DNA from: Halobacteriales archaeon QS_9_68_42
GTDB taxonomy: Archaea; Halobacteriota; Halobacteria; Halobacteriales; Haloarculaceae
Length of the DNA: 19,923 nt
Direction: 5' to 3'
Assembly (NCBI GenBank): GCA_003022905.1
Contig: PXSE01000034.1
Span: forward strand, 1 to 19,923
A program made the translations under genes and the position numbers. The notes below the pieces were generated by a model. That model did not search any database and was not told the DNA's origin. It saw only the letters and a list, made by a program, of their open reading frames with translations. Shown in pieces: positions 1-7,898 of the stretch. Each line of letters starts with the position of its first letter. The first letter of the stretch is position 1.

Positions 1-1167
1 GCCGATGGACATCGCCTCGCCGGTCGACTTCATCGCCGGACCGAGTTCGAACTCCACGTCGGAGAACTTGTCCTTGGGCCACCGCGGCACCTTCGTGACC
101 ACGTAGTCGATGGCCGGCTCGAAGGCGGCGGTCGTCTCGCCGGTGATCTCGTTATCGATTTCGTGGAGACGCTTGCCCATCGCTACCTTCGCCGTGACGC
201 GGGCGATGGGGTAGCCGGTGGCCTTCGAGGCCAGCGCCGACGACCGCGAGACGCGGGGATTGACCTCGACGACGCGGTACTCGCCAGAGGGCGTCCCGTC
301 GTCCCGCCAGGCGTGCTGGATGTTACAGCCGCCCTGGATGCCCAGCTCGCGGATGACCTTCAGCGCGGAGTCGCGCATCTCCTGGTGGGCCTCGTCGGGA
401 ATGACCTGGGAGGGCGTCACGACCGTCGACTCGCCGGTGTGGATTCCCATCGGGTCGATGTTCTCCATGTTGCAGATGATGATACAGGAGTCGTCGGCGT
501 CCCGCATCACTTCGTATTCGAGTTCGACCCAGCCGGCGATGGACTCGGTTATCTGGACCTCGTGGTTCCGCGACAGCTGGAAGCCCTTGCGCGCGATCTC
601 CCGGAGTTCGTCGGTGTCGTCGACGACGCCGGAGCCCGACCCGCCCAGCGTGTAAGCGGTGCGGGCGATGACCGGCAGGCCGCCGACGGCCTCGACGGCG
701 TTCTCCAGCTCGTCCATGGACTCGATGGTCTCCGAGCGGCAGACCGGCTCGCCGATCTTCCGCATCCGCTGGCGGAACTGCTCGCGGTCCTCGGTGGCGT
801 AGATGGTGTCCAGCGGCGTCCCCATGATATCGACGTCGTACTCCTCGAGGACGTCCTGTTCGGCGAGTTCAGCGGTGACGTTCAGCCCGGTCTGGCCGCC
901 CAGCCCCGCGATGACGCCGTCGGGCTCTTCCTTCCGGACGACCTCGGCGATGGGCTCGGGCGTGATGGGCTCGACGTACACCTTGTCGGCCATCTCCGGG
1001 TCCGTCATGATGGTCGCCGGGTTCGAGTTGACGAGTACGACTCGGGCACCCTCCTCTTGGAGCGCCCGGCACGCTTGGGCACCGGAGTAGTCGAACTCTG
1101 CGGCCTGTCCGATCTGAATCGGTCCGCTCCCGATGAGCAGGATGGTCCGGTCCTCGTCGTCGGTCAT
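1..1167 (-). CDS. carB: Carbamoyl-phosphate synthase large subunit, N-terminal part (cut by window edge)
   Basis: The 389 visible codons are the N-terminal third of the large subunit, which makes carbamoyl phosphate from bicarbonate, ATP and ammonia for pyrimidine and arginine synthesis. The protein opens with MTDDEDRTILLIGSGPIQIG followed by QAAEFDYSGAQACRAL, the family hallmark, and continues through the first ATP-grasp domain, including a glycine-rich TLGGSGSG loop and EVNPRVSRSSALASKATGYP. The full protein is normally near 1,070 residues, so about 680 lie beyond position 1. The start is the ATG at 1165-1167; a TATA-like element 25-31 nt upstream suggests a very short leader. The small-subunit gene carA, often next to carB, is not upstream here. 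Identity is certain from sequence; absence of carA elsewhere cannot be judged. Confidence 0.97.
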   Translation of the reverse strand, partial: MTDDEDRTILLIGSGPIQIGQAAEFDYSGAQACRALQEEGARVVLVNSNPATIMTDPEMADKVYVEPITPEPIAEVVRKEEPDGVIAGLGGQTGLNVTAELAEQDVLEEYDVDIMGTPLDTIYATEDREQFRQRMRKIGEPVCRSETIESMDELENAVEAVGGLPVIARTAYTLGGSGSGVVDDTDELREIARKGFQLSRNHEVQITESIAGWVELEYEVMRDADDSCIIICNMENIDPMGIHTGESTVVTPSQVIPDEAHQEMRDSALKVIRELGIQGGCNIQHAWRDDGTPSGEYRVVEVNPRVSRSSALASKATGYPIARVTAKVAMGKRLHEIDNEITGETTAAFEPAIDYVVTKVPRWPKDKFSDVEFELGPAMKSTGEAMSIG

Positions 1168-1191
1168 TACCCCGAGGGAGTTCGTACATCG

Positions 1192-1198
1192 TAATAAG
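1192..1198 (-). promoter_or_regulatory. TATA-like element upstream of carB
   Basis: On the minus strand CTTATTA lies 25-31 nt before the carB ATG, the spacing expected for archaeal TATA boxes serving leaderless or near-leaderless transcripts. The match is only moderate and no BRE is obvious. Confidence 0.4.
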
Positions 1199-1360
1199 CC
1201 CGGCGATAGGATGCGGATTTCGTAGCCCGAGTACGAATTTCGAATCGCGCAAACGTCGCCGGCTGTACGGCCGGAGCGACTGCGTCCGGCCGTCGCGCTC
1301 GTCACCCGGGACAGCGCGCTCGCGGGCGCGGTCGTCGGAGTACTGGCTCGTGGCGGCCGA

Positions 1361-1390
1361 CCTGCTACGCTTCCCCGGGAGCGTAGCGGG
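1361..1390 (-). terminator. GC-rich hairpin downstream of the small winged-helix gene
   Basis: Arms at 1361-1371 and 1380-1390 pair at 10 of 11 positions (core CTACGCT with AGCGTAG) around an 8-nt loop. It lies 18 nt past the stop of the minus-strand gene at 1408-1635 and about 190 nt upstream of carB. It may end that transcript or attenuate read-through into carB. No T-run follows, so the terminator label is tentative. The rest of 1168-1407 shows no gene. Confidence 0.3.
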
Positions 1391-1407
1391 TCGTCCCGAC
1401 GGCGGAA

Positions 1408-1635
1408 TCAGCTACCCTCGCCGAGCCGGTACCGGTAAGGCCGGCCATCGATGACCTCCACCTCGCCGGCCTCGGCCTCGCGGCCGAGCACGGTGGCGAC
1501 GCGGTGAGCGCTGTCGAACTCCTCGCCGTGCTCCTCCAGCAGGTCGAGAATTTCCCGGGCCGTCAGCGGCTCGTCGGGGTCGGCCTCCGACAGCACCGAG
1601 CGGATGCGCTCGAACTCACCCCGGCGTATGCGCAT
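1408..1635 (-). CDS. Small winged-helix-like protein, function unknown
   Basis: A 75-residue protein starting MRIRRGEFERIRSVLSEADP. It is almost entirely helical in appearance (LTAREILDLLEEHGEEF, then SAHRVATVLGREAEAGEVEV) and ends with a short strand-turn-strand, EVIDGRPYRYRLG. That order, helix, helix-turn-helix, then beta wing, is what a winged-helix DNA-binding domain of minimal length looks like. I recognise no specific family. A longer reading from 1680 adds 15 residues (MSDTGASRDRLVCKN) but the internal ATG gives the more natural N-terminus. It is upstream of carB in the same orientation, 240 nt away, so it is a candidate local regulator; that link is inference only. Confidence 0.7.
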   Translation of the reverse strand: MRIRRGEFERIRSVLSEADPDEPLTAREILDLLEEHGEEFDSAHRVATVLGREAEAGEVEVIDGRPYRYRLGEGS

Positions 1636-1800
1636 GTTCTTACACACGAGTCGGTCCCGGCTCGCACCGGTGTCGGACACGCACGGCCGAAAACGTGTTA
1701 CACCCGCGGCCGGAGAGTTCCGTGCTGACTGCTGTGAGCCACTGGCGAATCGACCACCCGATTGCGGGCGGTCGTAGACGAACAGTCACGGCAATCGGTA

Positions 1801-2331
1801 TCAGACCGGTGTGTCGATCTCGGACTCGAACCCCCGCTTCTCGCGGTACTGCTCGACGAACGCTTCGACGTCGAACTCCCGCATCTGTGCCTCGAACCGC
1901 TCTGCGGTGCCGTCGTCGCCGTGGCTGGCGGCATGCTCCATCAGCTCGACCAGCAACTCGACGACCACCTCATGGAGCCGCCGGGAGTCGAAGTCGGTCA
2001 CCCACAGCAGTGCGTACCCGACGTGGCCGTCCTCGGCGACGTCGGCGACCGCGACCTTCTCGGGGAACTCCTCGAGGACGACGCCCATGACGTGCGGCGT
2101 CCCGAACTCCGGGAACTCGTCGTCGGTCTCGACGGTTTCCCGCAGCACGTCCACGATGGACTCCGGGACGAACCGCGAGACGGGGTGAACGTCGACCACG
2201 ATGGCGTGACGCTCCCCGCAGTCACACCGCATCTCCCGCATCCCCATGTCGAGGTCGCCCGCGTGGGCCGTCTCCCCGCAGGGCAGCTCGAGGGTCGCCT
2301 CGTCGCCGCCCGGCACGCGCGGTTCTGCCAT
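1801..2331 (-). CDS. Conserved haloarchaeal protein of unknown function (DUF5815-like)
   Basis: A 176-residue soluble acidic protein. The N-terminal third carries Cys residues in LPCGE and RCDCGERH, resembling a small metal-binding ribbon, followed by VVDVHPVSRFVPESIVDVL. A middle alpha/beta part (GVVLEEFPEKVAVADVAEDG) leads to a helical C-terminus (VVELLVELMEHAASHGDDG, then AQMREFDVEAFVEQYREKRG). I recall this as a haloarchaea-only family, probably DUF5815, but cannot verify the number. The ATG at 2329-2331 is preferred to the in-frame TTG six bases upstream, because a strong TATA box sits at exactly the leaderless distance from the ATG. No function can be assigned. Confidence 0.82.
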   Translation of the reverse strand: MAEPRVPGGDEATLELPCGETAHAGDLDMGMREMRCDCGERHAIVVDVHPVSRFVPESIVDVLRETVETDDEFPEFGTPHVMGVVLEEFPEKVAVADVAEDGHVGYALLWVTDFDSRRLHEVVVELLVELMEHAASHGDDGTAERFEAQMREFDVEAFVEQYREKRGFESEIDTPV

Positions 2332-2355
2332 TGTCAATGCTTGGCGCCGCTCGCG

Positions 2356-2365
2356 CTTAAAAATA
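2356..2365 (-). promoter_or_regulatory. TATA box of the gene at 1801-2331
   Basis: TATTTTTAAG on the minus strand is a good haloarchaeal TATA element. It stands 25 nt from the ATG at 2331, which predicts a leaderless transcript and supports that start over the upstream TTG. It also means the gene has its own promoter despite following 2386-2586 in the same direction. Confidence 0.65.
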
Positions 2366-2385
2366 GCGTTCCGGCGGCGGCCCGG

Positions 2386-2586
2386 TCACTCCAGCGAGAC
2401 CTCTTCGTCGCCTTCTCCTTCCTCATCGGGGTCCTCGGCAAGAATCTCGGCCTCGACCTCGATGTCGAGGCCGGTGATCGAGAGTTCGGCCTCCGCCGTC
2501 TCCGTGTCGCCGACCTCGATTTCGAGTTCGTTCTCGTCGACCTCGATTTCGACCTCCACATCGACGTCGAGTTCCGCGTCACTCAT
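2386..2586 (-). CDS. Extremely acidic 66-residue protein without basic residues
   Basis: The reading frame encodes 66 residues of which 30 are Asp or Glu, with no Lys, Arg or His. The N-terminal half alternates acidic and hydrophobic residues (LDVDVEVEIEVDENELEIEV), as expected of amphipathic beta strands; the C-terminal third (AEDPDEEGEGDEEVSLE) looks like a disordered acidic tail. I do not recognise the family. The start chosen is the ATG at 2584-2586 (MSDAELDVDVE); a longer reading to 2625 would add MVAYLSRGVQPRR, whose basic composition clashes with the rest and which overlaps the promoter region. Reality of the gene rests on the coherent composition and tight fit between neighbours. Possible roles, such as cation binding or a protein-interaction tail, are guesses. 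Confidence 0.68.
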   Translation of the reverse strand: MSDAELDVDVEVEIEVDENELEIEVGDTETAEAELSITGLDIEVEAEILAEDPDEEGEGDEEVSLE

Positions 2587-2630
2587 GCGTCGTGGTTGGA
2601 CCCCACGGGACAAATAGGCAACCATTCCGG

Positions 2631-3485
2631 CTACTCGGGGATGTCGTCCGGTCCCAGCGCCGCGTCGTAGGGGTCGGCCGTCGTCTCCTCATCGATCTCC
2701 GGTTCCCGCAATTGCAGGTAGGCCCGAGTGACGACGGCGGCGCCGAACGCCGCCAGCACGCCGCCAGCGACGGACGAGACGAGCGCCGCCATCAGCGGCG
2801 AGACCTGCGCGAGCGCGAAGCTTGCGACCGCCTCGAACTGTGAGACCACCACGACCAGCAGACCGAGCGCGAACACGGTGAGGCGGTCGCCCCGCGTCAG
2901 GCGCCACGACTCGGCCATCGCCTTGACGAAGTTCCGGTCCTCGAGGGCGATCTCCTGTCGGAGGAAGTAGAACGCCACGGCGAGAAACAGGCCGGGCAGG
3001 AGGAACGCGACCGATCCGGCGACGATGAGCCCCCAGACGACGATGCCGCCGACAAAGCCGTTCAGCGTCGCCGAGAGCAGGCCGTCGGTCTCTCCGGTCG
3101 GCGACGTCTCGCCTTCCTCGGCCGCGAAGACGCGGACGGCGACCATGGAGACGGCCTCCGCCAGTATCGCCACGACGAGCAGGCCGCCGGCGGCGACCGA
3201 AATCGGCACCTCCAGCGCCAGCGGCGACGACTCCCTGGTTGCTTCCAGTTGCGTCTCCAGCACCGACACCTGCCGGTCGTACTCCCCCTGGCTGACCTCG
3301 AGTTGCTCCGGGGAGAGGCCGCGGTAGAACTCGAGCAGCGCCTCGAGCCCCTCGACCAGCAGGGTCTGCGTGAGCACGGCGGAGACCAAAGCGACGGCGA
3401 CGAAGGCGACGGCAAGCGACAGGCCGCCGGCGGTCGTCAGCCGCGAGAGCCCCTCGCCGAACGCCTCACCGATGTCCAGCGACAT
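2631..3485 (-). CDS. Multi-pass membrane protein, haloarchaeal family of unknown function
   Basis: A 284-residue integral membrane protein with about five to six hydrophobic stretches: roughly residues 20-42, 92-117, 140-172 (two closely spaced helices), 202-224 and 230-251. Between the first two is a charged loop containing LEVSQGEYDRQVSVLETQLE, probably a short coiled coil. The motif FYFLRQEIALEDRNFVKAMA followed by ESWRLTRGDR resembles the conserved signature of haloarchaeal DUF7847-type and glycerophosphodiesterase membrane-domain-like proteins, in which the helices form a bundle with no known catalytic role. The C-terminus is acidic and cytoplasmic-looking (DEETTADPYDAALGPDDIPE). The start ATG is 3483-3485, and a TATA-like TTCTTAATC lies about 30 nt upstream, overlapping the end of the 58-residue gene. 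Confidence 0.85.
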   Translation of the reverse strand: MSLDIGEAFGEGLSRLTTAGGLSLAVAFVAVALVSAVLTQTLLVEGLEALLEFYRGLSPEQLEVSQGEYDRQVSVLETQLEATRESSPLALEVPISVAAGGLLVVAILAEAVSMVAVRVFAAEEGETSPTGETDGLLSATLNGFVGGIVVWGLIVAGSVAFLLPGLFLAVAFYFLRQEIALEDRNFVKAMAESWRLTRGDRLTVFALGLLVVVVSQFEAVASFALAQVSPLMAALVSSVAGGVLAAFGAAVVTRAYLQLREPEIDEETTADPYDAALGPDDIPE

Positions 3486-3509
3486 ACCGAACGACGACGG
3501 GCCCGGGGA

Positions 3510-3686
3510 TTAAGAACCATCGAAACGGTCGTACGCCGCCGCGGCCGCGGCGTACCCCAGTCCGACGACGAGGCCGACCGCGAGCGCGTACCTGAGGGAG
3601 CCGTCAAAGACGACGCTCACGATGACGAGGCCGGCGAGGAGCGTGCCTACTACCCGCAGCACCGCGGGAAAGAGCCCGGAACGCAC
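3510..3686 (-). CDS. 58-residue two-helix membrane microprotein (GTG start)
   Basis: Reading from a GTG at 3684-3686 to TAA at 3510-3512 gives 58 residues with two clear transmembrane segments: residues about 8-27 (VLRVVGTLLAGLVIVSVVF) and 33-50 (YALAVGLVVGLGYAAAAAA), joined by DGSLR, and a charged tail YDRFDGS. The short hairpin topology with Arg at the turn is typical of small haloarchaeal membrane proteins. There is no ATG in frame. A second GTG at codon 9 (3660-3662) is an alternative: a TATA-like GTATAAG near 3692 would place a leaderless start close to it. The gene ends 24 nt before the larger membrane protein and may be expressed with it. No family is recognised. Confidence 0.6.
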   Translation of the reverse strand: MRSGLFPAVLRVVGTLLAGLVIVSVVFDGSLRYALAVGLVVGLGYAAAAAAYDRFDGS

Positions 3687-3704
3687 GTTCTTATACTGAT
3701 TGCT

Positions 3705-3763
3705 GTAACTGCTTACCGGTACGACCGCACGACGGAGTGCAGTCGATCCGGTAATGACTTACG
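3705..3763. promoter_or_regulatory. Two GTAA-N4-TTAC dyads in the intergenic region
   Basis: GTAACTGCTTAC (3705-3716) and GTAATGACTTAC (3752-3763) are separate palindromic dyads with the same half-sites, 47 bp apart. The copies also face each other as an imperfect inverted repeat that includes TTACCGG (3713-3719) and CCGGTAA (3749-3755). They lie just upstream of the microprotein gene in a 87-bp intergenic region, so they look like operators for a dimeric regulator. The regulator is unknown. Confidence 0.42.
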
Positions 3764-3773
3764 GTAATCACTA

Positions 3774-4091
3774 TCAGGGCCAGTCGTCGCGAGCGTCGTC
3801 GGCCGCCGCCTCGTCGCCGTCCTTGGGGTCGCCGAGTTCCCAGTCGGCGGCCTCGGCGGCCCGCTCGATCGGCAGGTGCTCCCACTCGACCGTCGCCGCG
3901 AGCTCGGCGTCTTCGTTGTCGACGCCGACGAACACGTGCCGTTCGGTGTCGAACTGTGCCTTCACGTTCTCGAGGCTCTCCTCGCGGCCCCGCGGCCCCG
4001 AGAAGAAGTCCTGCCGGATGCGGCGGGCCAGTCGCTTGAGCGCCTCCAGCTCGAACGCGAGCGTCATGTTCGTAGAGCCGCCACCGTCCAT
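3774..4091 (-). CDS. Small conserved hypothetical protein
   Basis: A 105-residue soluble acidic protein. The core (MTLAFELEALKRLARRIRQD, then FFSGPRGREESLENVKAQFD) begins as a helix rich in basic residues, continues into strands (RHVFVGVDNEDAELAATVEW) and ends in a low-complexity acidic tail (DGDEAAADDARDDWP). The start at 4089-4091 (MDGGGSTNMTLAF) is used; the internal ATG eight codons later is equally possible. The reading frame stays open further upstream, but that extension is arginine-rich and overlaps the region before the channel gene, so it is a shadow. I recognise no family, and no active-site pattern is visible. Confidence 0.68.
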   Translation of the reverse strand: MDGGGSTNMTLAFELEALKRLARRIRQDFFSGPRGREESLENVKAQFDTERHVFVGVDNEDAELAATVEWEHLPIERAAEAADWELGDPKDGDEAAADDARDDWP

Positions 4092-4346
4092 ACCCGAGAC
4101 GGGGACTCGCCCGGAGAAAACCCTTTGGATACGCGTCGTCCGGGAGCGGTCGGCGCCGCCGCCGGCGCGACGACGACCCCGCCGCTTCCGGCGAGCCCGT
4201 GGACAACGCCGACGGCGAAGGACTCCTCGTCGACATGCTCGTGTCGTAGCATTGCGGTGCCGAGCGCCCCCCGGCCGGCGAGCGCCCGGCTGGACGAGGC
4301 CAACCTGAGAGGAGGGCTCTTTGTGGTCCCGCCCCCAGGAGCGGGT

Positions 4347-5940
4347 ATGAGCAACTGGCAGCGCCGTGCCATCCTGTACCTCGGGACGGTGTTCGGGGCG
4401 ATGGTGTTGTTCTCGGTCCCGTACCACTACGGGATGGTCCACCTCGAGGGCGAGGAGGGCCGGCTGTACGTCGAGTCCTTACAGCACGTCGTCGAGACGT
4501 TCACCGCGACCGGGTACGGGTCGGACTCGCCGTGGAGCACCGTGGCGATGAACCTGCTCGTCATCGTCATGGACCTCGTCGGCGTCGCCGTCGTCTTCCT
4601 CGCGCTCCCGGTGTTCGCGTTCCCCCTGGTCCGGGACGCGCTCTCGACGACGGTGCCGACGAGCCTCGAAGGGGCGACCGACCACGTCGTCATCTGCACG
4701 TACACCTCGCGGGCGGAGTCGCTCATCGGCGAACTCACCTCCCGTGGCGTCCCCTACGTCATCGTCGAACCGGACCGAGAGCAGGCGCTGGACCTCCACG
4801 AGGACGGCCGCGAGGTCATCCAGGCCGACCCCGAGTCGGCGGCGGGCCTCCGAAACGCGCGCGTCGGCCACGCCCGGGCGGTCGTCGCGGACGTCTCCGA
4901 CGAGGTGGACACGAGCATCGTCCTGACGGCCCGGGAGATAGCCGACGACATCACGGTGGTGAGCGGCTGGCGCGGACATCGTGCTCTCGCCGCGGCCACT
5001 CCTGGGCCGGAGCCTCGCCTCGAAGGTGACTGGCGCCGTGACAGCGAACCTCGACGACGCCGTCGAGATCGGCGAGGAGTTCGAGATAGCCGAGTTGGCC
5101 GTCCAGCGGGGCAGTCGGCTCGCGGGCAGCACCCTCGCCGACAGCGGCATCCGCGAGCGGACCGGCGCCAACGTCATCGGCGCGTGGTTCGAGGGCGAGT
5201 TCCGAAGCTCGGTCGACCCTGACGAGACGCTCACCGACGGGTCGGTGCTTCTGGTCTCCGGGGAGAGCGACCAGCTCTCGGGACTCCGGTCGCTGGTCCG
5301 GTCGCCGGTCAGACGCGTCGAGCGCGGCGAGGTGGTCGTCGTGGGCCACGGCGAGGTGGGCCGGACCATTACGGACGTCCTCGAGACGGCCGGCGTCGAG
5401 TACACGGTCGTCGACCTCGAGGACGCGGAGGGCATCGACGTGGTCGGCGACGCCGCGGAGCCGGAGACGCTACGGCGGGCGGGCATCGAGGAGGCGCGGT
5501 CGGCGGTGCTGGCGCTGCCGGACGACACCGTCGCGGAGTTCACGACGCTGGTGGTCGACGACCTCAGTCCGGGGACCGAGGTGGTCGCCCGCGTCGAGAG
5601 CGCACAGAACGTCACGAAGATGTACCGCGCCGGCGCCGACTACGTGCTGGCGCTGTCGACGGTGACCGGCCGGATGGTCGCCTCGGCGCTGCTGGAGGAG
5701 CAGGTGCTGACGCCGGAGCTCCAGATAGAGCTGGTCCGGACCTCGGCGCCCGGTCTCGACGGGACGGCCCTGGCAGAGGCCGACATCCGTTCGCGGACCG
5801 GCTGTACGGTTGTCGCCGCCGAGCGGAGCGGGGAACTGGTCACGGACATCGGCCCGGAGTTCGTCGTCGATACCGACGACACACTCGTCGTTGCCGGGAC
5901 CGACGAGGGGTTACAGCGGTTCAGGGAACTGGCCGGATAG
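4347..5940 (+). pseudogene. K+-channel/TrkA NAD-binding protein interrupted by an internal deletion
   Basis: The 5' part encodes a two-helix channel pore: TM1 near residues 8-28, filter TATGYGSD (53-60), TM2 near 68-95. A cytoplasmic TrkA_N domain follows, and reading is continuous to VVS at residue 206. The frame then shifts by one. From 4963 a second open frame supplies the missing continuation, AAGADIVLSPRPLLGRSLAS, a TrkA_C domain, a second TrkA_N with an intact GHGEVGR nucleotide loop, and a second TrkA_C, to TAG at 5938-5940. The second repeat has VVAR plus twelve residues before AGAD, while the first has VVS almost directly joined to AAGAD, so about 12 codons are gone at 4962-4966. The intact protein would be a RCK-gated potassium channel of about 540 residues. 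The first TrkA_N has CTYTSR in place of the glycine loop. The stop codon abuts the stop of the next, convergent gene with no spacer. Confidence 0.85.
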
Positions 5941-7185
5941 TTACTCCGGCGTCGCCGCTTCCTGGAACGCCTCGACGTCGATTGACTCCTTCAGCAGGAG
6001 CTCCTCGTTGCCGGTGACGTCCACCTGCCGGCGGGCGAGTTTCTTCAGCGCCGACTGCGCCGCGAGGTCGCCGATGAGCACGCCGCCGATGACGCGGCCG
6101 TCCCTGATGGTGACGCGCCGCCAGGTACCCTCGTCGTATTTCCGGTCGACGGTCCGGTCGCCGAGCGTCGGGTGGCCGAAGGAGAGGAACGGGAAGTCAA
6201 AGTGCGTGATGGAGTACGAGGAGACCCACTCGAATTGCGCTTTTTCGGCGTCGGCGGCCATGTTCTGGCCCGCAATCGAGCCCTGCTCCTTGGCGGAGCC
6301 CCAGGCGCCGTTCTGGGCGCGTTCGCCGAGAATGATGTCGTGGAACCGCGTGATGTCGCCGGCGGCGTACACGTCCTCGACGTTGGTCTGCATGTGCTCG
6401 TCGACGATGATGCCGTTGTCGAGTTCGATGTTAGTGTCGCGGATGAACTCGGTGTTGAAGTTCAGGCCGATGGCGACCCCGGCGAAGTCGGCCTCGAAGC
6501 GCTCGCCGTTTGGGTCGACGGCGGCGGTGACGTGGCCGTCGTCGTCGGTCTCGAAGTGGTCGACGCCCGAGTCGAACACCGGTGTGACGCCCTTCTCCCG
6601 GAGCGCGTCGTGGATGATCTCGGCACCCTCCTCCGAGAGCGCGTACCGCCACCAGGCATTGCCCCGCATCAGGTAGTGGGCGTCGACGCCCTGGGCGCCG
6701 CAGATGGCCGCCAGGTCGATACCCAGCAGGCCGGCCCCGACGATGACTCCATTCTCGGCCTCGCTGGCGCTCTCCTTGATGTCACGGGCGTCCTCGAACG
6801 TCCAGAAGTGGTGGATGCCGCCGGCGTCGCTGTTGTCGACCGGTAGCTGCGTTGGGGTGCCGCCGGCCGCGATGAGCAGTTTATCGTACTCGTACTCCTC
6901 GCCCTCGTGGGTCCGTACCACGTGGCCGTCGGTGTCGACGCCGGTGACGACGGTGTTCAACTGGAGGTCGATGTTCCGCTCGGCGTACCAGTCGGGGTCG
7001 TGAATCGAGACGGGGGCGGCCGGGAGTTTCCCCTTGGCGAACTCCTTTATTAGAATGCGGTTGTAGAGGGCCTCCCCTTCCTCGGTGATGACGGTGACGG
7101 CGGCGTCCGGGTCGGCCTCGCGGATGGTCTCCGCGGCCGAAGAACCGGCGATGCCGTCACCGATAATGACGTACGACGCACACAT
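5941..7185 (-). CDS. NAD(P)/FAD-dependent oxidoreductase (pyridine nucleotide-disulfide family)
   Basis: A 414-residue flavoenzyme. Residues 6-14 hold the FAD dinucleotide loop (VIIGDGIAG), 147-155 the NAD(P) loop (VIVGAGLLG) and 271-277 the second FAD motif (DVYAAGD). The YNRILIKEFAKGKLP segment and overall order match the rubredoxin/nitrite-reductase-reductase branch (NirB N-terminal-like, NADH oxidase-like), with no redox-active CxxxxC disulfide. The C-terminal part (WVSSYSITHFDFPFLSFGHP) is the haloarchaeal version of the small dimerisation domain. It probably passes electrons from NAD(P)H to a small redox protein or ligand; the acceptor is unknown. The ATG at 7183-7185 is chosen over a 51-codon upstream extension that is arginine-rich and lies in the divergent promoter region with 7302-7898. 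Confidence 0.9.
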   Translation of the reverse strand: MCASYVIIGDGIAGSSAAETIREADPDAAVTVITEEGEALYNRILIKEFAKGKLPAAPVSIHDPDWYAERNIDLQLNTVVTGVDTDGHVVRTHEGEEYEYDKLLIAAGGTPTQLPVDNSDAGGIHHFWTFEDARDIKESASEAENGVIVGAGLLGIDLAAICGAQGVDAHYLMRGNAWWRYALSEEGAEIIHDALREKGVTPVFDSGVDHFETDDDGHVTAAVDPNGERFEADFAGVAIGLNFNTEFIRDTNIELDNGIIVDEHMQTNVEDVYAAGDITRFHDIILGERAQNGAWGSAKEQGSIAGQNMAADAEKAQFEWVSSYSITHFDFPFLSFGHPTLGDRTVDRKYDEGTWRRVTIRDGRVIGGVLIGDLAAQSALKKLARRQVDVTGNEELLLKESIDVEAFQEAATPE

Positions 7186-7301
7186 GAGCGCAGGTACGAC
7201 ACCCGGCCTAATGTGAATTGCTATGTAGCGATTCCTCACGACGGACCGCCGGCCGTTCCGACTCCGGGGGATTTTACCGTTCCCGCGCCCTACATTTCTA
7301 C

Positions 7302-7898
7302 ATGAAAATCCGCCAGAACGTCCGTCACTGGGCCGCAAAGAAGGCCCTGACCACCCCGGTCATCGGCGACATCGCCAACGACAAACTCGTCGACCTGCAC
7401 ACGGGCATCTTCCTCGACAAGGCCGACGAGAGCAACCGCGAGGAGCGCCGCCAGCACCTCGACGAGTTCTTCGACGCGACGATGGACACCTACGTCGCGG
7501 CGCTGCAGGCTGGCCACACCGAGGCCCAGGCCCGCGAGATCACGCACGTCCAGGCCAACTTCAATTTCTTCGTCCACGGGTGGACCGAGATGATGGAGAT
7601 CCCCGGCGACGAACTGGAGGCCCACTACCGCCGCTACGAGGCGTTCTTCGTCGAACACGACATCACCATCGACGACCCGCTCGGCGAGTTCCGGCCGGCC
7701 GACGGCATCGCCGAGGCGCCCGAGACGCCCGAGAAACTCGAGCGACCCGAGTACGAGAACGCCATCGCGGGGTTCGCCGACGACGTGTACGTCGAGACCG
7801 ACGACGGCGAGACGCTCGTCGGCGACGGCACCGACGAACCCGACGAGGTCGACCCGACCGACGCTCCCGGCGTCGACGAGGACATCGAGGCCGACTAG
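7302..7898 (+). CDS. Conserved haloarchaeal protein (DUF6149-like)
   Basis: A 198-residue protein beginning MKIRQNVRHWAAKKALTTPV. The N-terminal 130 residues are predicted helical and conserved in character (KLVDLHTGIFLDKADESNRE, ATMDTYVAALQAGHTEAQAR, NFFVHGWTEMMEIPGDELEA); the last 60 residues are a disordered acidic tail rich in Asp and Glu. I recall this family as haloarchaea-specific, probably DUF6149, without known function. The basic N-terminus followed by an amphipathic helix could allow peripheral membrane contact. The ATG at 7302-7304 is preceded by a TATA-like ATTTTA about 30 nt upstream. It is divergent from the FAD oxidoreductase and may share its regulation. Confidence 0.85.
   Translation: MKIRQNVRHWAAKKALTTPVIGDIANDKLVDLHTGIFLDKADESNREERRQHLDEFFDATMDTYVAALQAGHTEAQAREITHVQANFNFFVHGWTEMMEIPGDELEAHYRRYEAFFVEHDITIDDPLGEFRPADGIAEAPETPEKLERPEYENAIAGFADDVYVETDDGETLVGDGTDEPDEVDPTDAPGVDEDIEAD

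Noticed and set aside
4347..5940. Programmed frameshift in the channel gene
   Set aside because: There is no slippery sequence at the junction and about 12 conserved codons are absent, so recoding would not restore the protein.
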